Origin: JAZKDW01 sp040387375
GTDB lineage: Bacteria; Pseudomonadota; Gammaproteobacteria; Burkholderiales; Burkholderiaceae_D
DNA: 64,000 bases
Assembly: GCA_040387375.1 (NCBI GenBank)
Contig: JAZKDW010000030.1
Coordinates: 29,710 to 93,709, forward strand
Direction of reading: 5' to 3'
This document shows positions 60,442 to 64,000 of the stretch, piece by piece (within the stretch, counting starts at the first letter, position 1; every line of letters begins with the position of its first letter). The notes under the pieces are model-generated. The model was given only the letters and a program-made list of their open reading frames with translations. It was not told where the DNA came from and did no database searches. The position numbers and the translations under genes were made by a program.

Positions 60442-61677
60442 CTATTGCCGGTTGACCGCGCTGACCGTGCCGCCTGTAACCTGCTTGTATCGCTCGGATA
60501 TCGCCGTCAGCTCCTCGCGGCTGATGACGTCCCCGATCCGCGCAAAAGGTTTCCCTTCCGTGAGGCGATTCACAGTTTCGATAATGAAGTCAGGCGGCTG
60601 GCTGCGGTTGGTACGAACGATCTGCGCGGTTTTCTCGAGGCGTTCGCCTTCATACTGTTGCAGCGCCTTGACGGGATCGCCTGATGACGTCTTCAACATC
60701 GGCGCCAGCACGCTTGCATCGATGATCGCCTGGGCGGCGCCATTGCCGCCGCGCGGATACATCGGGTGTGCGGCGTCGCCGAGCAAGGTGACGCGCCCGA
60801 AGGTCCAGCGCGGAACCGGGTCGCGGTCGACCATCGGATATTCGAGAATAAGCTCCGCATTGCGCAGCATCTCGGGCACGTCGAGCCAGTCGAAGTGCCA
60901 GTCCTTGAAATAATGAATGAAGTCTTCCAGCCGGCCCGCCTTGCTCCAGTCGCTCAGCGCGCGCACCTCCAGCTGCACCTCTGCCACCCAGTTGATCAGT
61001 TGCGTCCCGTCCGGATAGTTACGGATCGGGTAAATCACCATCTTTCCGGTCTTGAGAGGACCGGCGCGCACTACACTGGCGCCGGTCAGGACCGGTTTCT
61101 GGCGCGTAATGCCGCGCCACATATTGATGCCGCCAAATGTCGGTAGCCCCTCGTCAGGATAGAACTGCTTGCGCACGCCGGAGTGAATGCCGTCACAACC
61201 GATGGCGATCGTAGCCGCTTCGGCCGGCAGGGCCTGGCCGGTGCGCGTGTCCTCGAAATGCAGGGTGACGCCACGATCATCCTGTTCGACACGCTTGAAT
61301 TTATGGCCCATGACCACCGCATCGGCGCCCAAACGCTCGTGCACCGCCGCCAGCAATACGGTGTGCAAGTCGGCACGATGGAAGGACAGATGCGGCACGT
61401 CATAACCGGCGTGCCGCCCGCAGGGCTCGTCGTAGATCAGTTGGCCATATTGATTGAAAAAGCAGAACTCTTGAGGCTCCAGGCCGACGGCCGCCAGCTG
61501 ACTGCCCAGACCAAGATCCGACAGGCGCTTGATCGCATGAGAAAAAAGATTGATGCCGACGCCAACCGGCTTGTATTCGGGAGTGGCTTCGTACACGCGA
61601 CAGTCGATTCCCTCGCGATGCAGATAAAGCGCAGCCGTCAAACCACCGATGCCGCCGCCAATGAGCGCTACCTTCAT
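60442..61677 (-). CDS. FAD-dependent monooxygenase, PhzS-like flavin oxidoreductase
   Basis: The 411-residue protein has KVALIGGGIGGLTAALYLHREG, the VGVGINLFSHAIKRLSDLGLG region, the PQEFCFF and SFHRADLHTVLL segments, CDGIHSGVRKQFYPDEG and LLGDAAHPMYPRGGNGAAQ. This matches the group of PhzS-like and salicylate hydroxylase-related single-component oxygenases. The substrate is probably an aromatic or N-heteroaromatic acid (inference). The ATG at 61677 has GGAGA upstream; a 5' extension to 62049 is not family sequence. Confidence 0.88.
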   Translation of the reverse strand: MKVALIGGGIGGLTAALYLHREGIDCRVYEATPEYKPVGVGINLFSHAIKRLSDLGLGSQLAAVGLEPQEFCFFNQYGQLIYDEPCGRHAGYDVPHLSFHRADLHTVLLAAVHERLGADAVVMGHKFKRVEQDDRGVTLHFEDTRTGQALPAEAATIAIGCDGIHSGVRKQFYPDEGLPTFGGINMWRGITRQKPVLTGASVVRAGPLKTGKMVIYPIRNYPDGTQLINWVAEVQLEVRALSDWSKAGRLEDFIHYFKDWHFDWLDVPEMLRNAELILEYPMVDRDPVPRWTFGRVTLLGDAAHPMYPRGGNGAAQAIIDASVLAPMLKTSSGDPVKALQQYEGERLEKTAQIVRTNRSQPPDFIIETVNRLTEGKPFARIGDVISREELTAISERYKQVTGGTVSAVNRQ

Positions 61678-61742
61678 GCTTGTCTCCATATTGTTCTCGA
61701 CGGGTTCGAAGTTTGCCATGACCCATTTTGGAAAAAATATAT

Positions 61743-61754
61743 ATGGTACGCCAT
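61743..61754. promoter_or_regulatory. Candidate MarR operator 1
   Basis: ATGGTACGCCAT lies in the gap between the divergent oxygenase and marR genes. It matches 11 of 12 bases of the site at 62451-62462, and both are near palindromes (ATGG, four bases, CCAT). Confidence 0.6.
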
Positions 61755-61823
61755 CATATGTCAAGCCACTGTTCTCCCATGATAGAATAAAATGCAGAAA
61801 CCAGCTCCGGAAAATATAAACAC

Positions 61824-62312
61824 ATGGCATCCCATTTGCACGAGACCCTCCCCTTCCTTGTCCACCGCATTTCGGCCGCGATCTCCGACGGTGCCAACAG
61901 CGAGTTTCAGCACTTGGGCTTGAACGTCTATGCTGCGCGCGTGCTGATCCTGCTTTACCTCGACGATGCGCATACCGTAGGCGAGCTGGCCGAAACCGCG
62001 TCGCTCGATCAGTCCACCCTGTCCCATATCCTGCGGCGGCTGGTGACACAAGGCTTGCTGGTCAAAGAGCGTCAGGAGCATGACAACCGCTCGGTGCTCG
62101 TGTCGCTGACCAAGGAAGGAACCGACATCGCGGCAAAATGCTGGCGCGCTGCGCAAAAGCACGACGCGCTGCTGAGCAAGGGATTGAGCGCGGCAAGCCT
62201 GGCTACGCTGAAGAAGCTGTTGACTGAATTATATGAAAACGCGCCGGCTTTCAGAGACTCGGAAGCCGCCGATACAAAACCACGGAAAGCCCCGGTCAAG
62301 CGCAAAGTTTGA
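61824..62312 (+). CDS. MarR-family transcriptional regulator
   Basis: The 162-residue protein has the winged-helix DNA-binding core (TVGELAETASLDQSTLSHILRRL, then GLLVKERQEHDNRSVLVSLT) flanked by dimer helices. MarR proteins release DNA when bound by aromatic acids. It lies between the divergent flavin oxygenase gene and the downstream M24 gene, both of which carry a shared near-palindrome upstream, so it probably represses both and itself. Confidence 0.92.
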   Translation: MASHLHETLPFLVHRISAAISDGANSEFQHLGLNVYAARVLILLYLDDAHTVGELAETASLDQSTLSHILRRLVTQGLLVKERQEHDNRSVLVSLTKEGTDIAAKCWRAAQKHDALLSKGLSAASLATLKKLLTELYENAPAFRDSEAADTKPRKAPVKRKV

Positions 62313-62446
62313 TTCGCATTGCGGACCCCGCGACAGGCGCTGCCTGCCGCGCGTCCGTCCTCCCCTCCTCGCTTCCTCTCTCTTTTGTCTCCGCGTCTCC
62401 CCCTGCGAAAAGTCGAATATCATCGGCGCCATGTTATGCGTTGACA

Positions 62447-62466
62447 TTACATGGCACGCCATGTAA
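62447..62466. promoter_or_regulatory. Candidate MarR operator 2
   Basis: TTACATGGC, two bases, GCCATGTAA is a perfect 9-bp inverted repeat, 70 bp upstream of the M24 gene start. Its core ATGGCACGCCAT repeats the site at 61743-61754 with one change. TTGACA at 62441 may be the -35 element just before it, so binding there would block transcription. Confidence 0.7.
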
Positions 62467-62535
62467 AGTTCTTTCGCCCAGGACGCCGCGTCCGTTCGCG
62501 CCGATCCGGTTCCATAACACCATCACGGAGACAAC

Positions 62536-63855
62536 ATGCAAAAAAATCCTGCCTTCCCGCCGACCGCCAAACCCCTGCCGGCCAATGCATATGCCGCGCC
62601 GCTGTTCGACTTCATGCCGCAGATGTCGCTTGCCGAGCGCGACCGGCGCTGGGACAAGGTTCGTAAAAAAATGCTGATGGCCGGGCTCGACGCGCTGGTC
62701 TTTCTGGGTAACGATATTTACTGGGGCATGGGCATGGCGAACATGCGCTACATGCTGCAGGTCGATTCGCAGATCGGCGCCGATGCCCTCTTTCCGCTGC
62801 ATGGCGAACCGGTGGTGTGGAACGCGGTCGCGCACATGAACCGGCCGACCAATATGTATCTCTCGATCCAGAAGTGGGTCACCGATTTCCGTACGCGTGG
62901 CGGAATGCCCGTGGTGGCGGACGAAATCCACAGCCGCGGCTTGCAAAACTCGAAACTCGGACTGGTCGGGTTTTCTTCGACGATACAGACCACGCCAACG
63001 CTGCTTCACAGCGATGTGACCGGACTTGAAAAGCTGCTGCCGAATGCGAAATTGATCGACGCCAGCTGGATTCTCGAAGAAATGCGCATAGTCAAAAGCG
63101 AGGAAGAAATCGGGATGTTGCGCAAGGCGGGGAAAATTGCGCGCAAGGTGATCGATGCGATGGTCGAGACCGCGCGTCCCGGCGTGCCCGACGCAGTGGT
63201 TTATGCAGAGATGGTGAAAACCCAGATCGCCAATGGCGGCGAGCCGAACATCTTCAACCTGTTCGCCGCCGGGCCGGTCGAGCATCCGGAAAATGAACTC
63301 TGGCATCTTCTCCACGGCTGCGAGCAACCGCTGACGCCCAGCATGCGCCCGCTACAGGCGGGGGACATCATTGGCGCCGAGTGGCACACCAAATATGGCG
63401 GCTACCGCTGCCATACGGAGTACACGGTTTACCTCGGCAAGAAAGCGCCGAGCGAGCTTCTCAACATCTGGAATGTGTCGGTGGAATGTCTGCATGCCAG
63501 CAAGGAAGCGTTGACGGCGGGCCGTACCATCGGCGAGGCGCTTGAGATCATTCGCCGGCCGGCGGACAAGGCGGGGCTGGATTGGGTCGAGCTGGGCTTC
63601 CACGCCATGGGAACCGCCTCACCCGAATTCCCGACCGTGGTTTACCGCAAGGGCTTTGGCAGCAATACGCTAAACGGCTATCGCATCGAAGACATGGTTC
63701 TTGAAGAGGGCATGTGCTTCGGCAATAACATCGATCTGCATGACTCGCGGTGGAAGCCGGACGTCGGATGCATGCTGGCGGACTTCATGGTGGTGCGTCC
63801 GGGTCAGGCCGAATGCCTCATCGACACGCCGCTGGAGTTCGCTCAGGTCGGTTGA
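62536..63855 (+). CDS. M24-fold protein, probably a non-canonical (creatinase/DoeA-like) hydrolase
   Basis: The 439-residue protein has the creatinase N-domain (LAERDRRWDKVRKKMLMAGLDALVFLG) and a pita-bread catalytic domain starting EEMRIVKSEEEIGMLRKAG. In peptidases of this fold two Asp ligands lie 11 residues apart; here the aligned positions are Glu282 (GAEWH) and His293 (CHTEY). The later Glu pair is also altered (ADFMVV). So it may bind no metal pair and hydrolyse a C-N bond as creatinase does. It would act in the MarR-linked pathway. The start has GGAGAC upstream. Confidence 0.85.
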   Translation: MQKNPAFPPTAKPLPANAYAAPLFDFMPQMSLAERDRRWDKVRKKMLMAGLDALVFLGNDIYWGMGMANMRYMLQVDSQIGADALFPLHGEPVVWNAVAHMNRPTNMYLSIQKWVTDFRTRGGMPVVADEIHSRGLQNSKLGLVGFSSTIQTTPTLLHSDVTGLEKLLPNAKLIDASWILEEMRIVKSEEEIGMLRKAGKIARKVIDAMVETARPGVPDAVVYAEMVKTQIANGGEPNIFNLFAAGPVEHPENELWHLLHGCEQPLTPSMRPLQAGDIIGAEWHTKYGGYRCHTEYTVYLGKKAPSELLNIWNVSVECLHASKEALTAGRTIGEALEIIRRPADKAGLDWVELGFHAMGTASPEFPTVVYRKGFGSNTLNGYRIEDMVLEEGMCFGNNIDLHDSRWKPDVGCMLADFMVVRPGQAECLIDTPLEFAQVG

Positions 63856-63872
63856 GGAGCGCAACACGAGGT

Positions 63873-63905
63873 GCCGGCTGGTAGGCTGGACAGCTACCAG
63901 CCGGC
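63873..63905 (+). terminator. Stem-loop after the M24 gene
   Basis: GCCGGCTGGTAG (63873-63884) pairs perfectly with CTACCAGCCGGC (63894-63905) around a 9-nt loop, 18 nt after the stop. It has no T-run, so it may slow RNA decay or assist termination rather than act as a standard terminator. Confidence 0.55.
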
Positions 63906-64000
63906 GTGCATGGTAATTGGTAGAGCAGGGAGCATGCTGTAACTTGGGAGTATCAGGTTTTTTGTGTGCAAGGCCCTCGTAGACTTTTCCACGGCGCCGC

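Overview
The window is chromosomal DNA of a betaproteobacterium of the order Burkholderiales, most likely Oxalobacteraceae (an inference from gene content and order). Pointers are the dapA-bamC-metallohydrolase block, trpS beside an M50 protease, the pyrG-kdsA-eno-ftsB block, comEC-tatD-lolD with one Lol permease gene, an RpfE-type gene joined to recJ, several Bug/TctC-type solute receptors, and PRTRC-system gene relics. No rRNA, tRNA or CRISPR array was recognised.

Layout. 1-5.5 kb: accessory catabolic genes (enoyl-CoA hydratase, family III CoA-transferase, a decayed phenylacetate-CoA-ligase-like remnant, a Bug receptor, a fumarylacetoacetate-hydrolase-family enzyme and a divergent GntR regulator). 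5.6-23 kb: mostly core genes (mutS, slyD, a ribosomal oxygenase, an Ala-rich lipoprotein with a strong terminator, dapA/bamC, trpS, M50 protease, Sua5-like protein, htpX, RNase AM-like PHP protein) ending in an acyl-CoA synthetase gene. 23.1-29.3 kb: a 6.2-kb composite mobile element inserted in the last codons of that synthetase gene. 29.4-45.1 kb: core genes (DUF455, gamma-carbonic anhydrase, hslO, ftsB, eno, kdsA, pyrG, comEC, tatD, lolD, Lol permease, RpfE-type gene, recJ). 45.2-51.2 kb: an ABC importer with a dihydroorotase-like amidohydrolase, a CobW metallochaperone and an IclR regulator. 51.3-52.6 kb: a TPR protein, a small partner protein and a repeat-rich gap. 52.6-59.1 kb: a LysR-controlled aromatic-degradation operon (flavin hydroxylase, Bug receptor, extradiol-type dioxygenase, FAA hydrolase, BKACE enzyme). 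59.4-63.9 kb: a Bug receptor, a PhzS-like flavin oxygenase, a MarR regulator and an M24-fold enzyme.

The mobile region is the most informative part. An ISAs1-family copy with matched ends (23104-24368), about 4.9 kb of decayed cargo and a 73-bp solo right end of the same IS (29263-29335) are bracketed by a perfect 10-bp direct repeat (23094-23103 and 29336-29345). Removing everything between the repeats restores the reading frame and natural stop of the acyl-CoA synthetase. The cargo is a patchwork: an antiporter cut exactly at the IS end, a frameshifted GYD gene, an intact second nuoB, a truncated GGDEF gene, two genes with near-identical hairpin leaders, a PRTRC protein B/ThiF fusion relic and the first third of an IS4-family transposase.

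The catabolic clusters look like separate regulated modules. In the last one a near-identical inverted repeat lies upstream of both the flavin oxygenase and the M24 gene, on either side of the MarR gene, which suggests one small regulon. The M24 protein has lost canonical metal ligands and may not be a peptidase. A dispersed inverted-repeat family (18371-18532, with relatives at 28760 and 52312) is a second candidate for an undescribed element.
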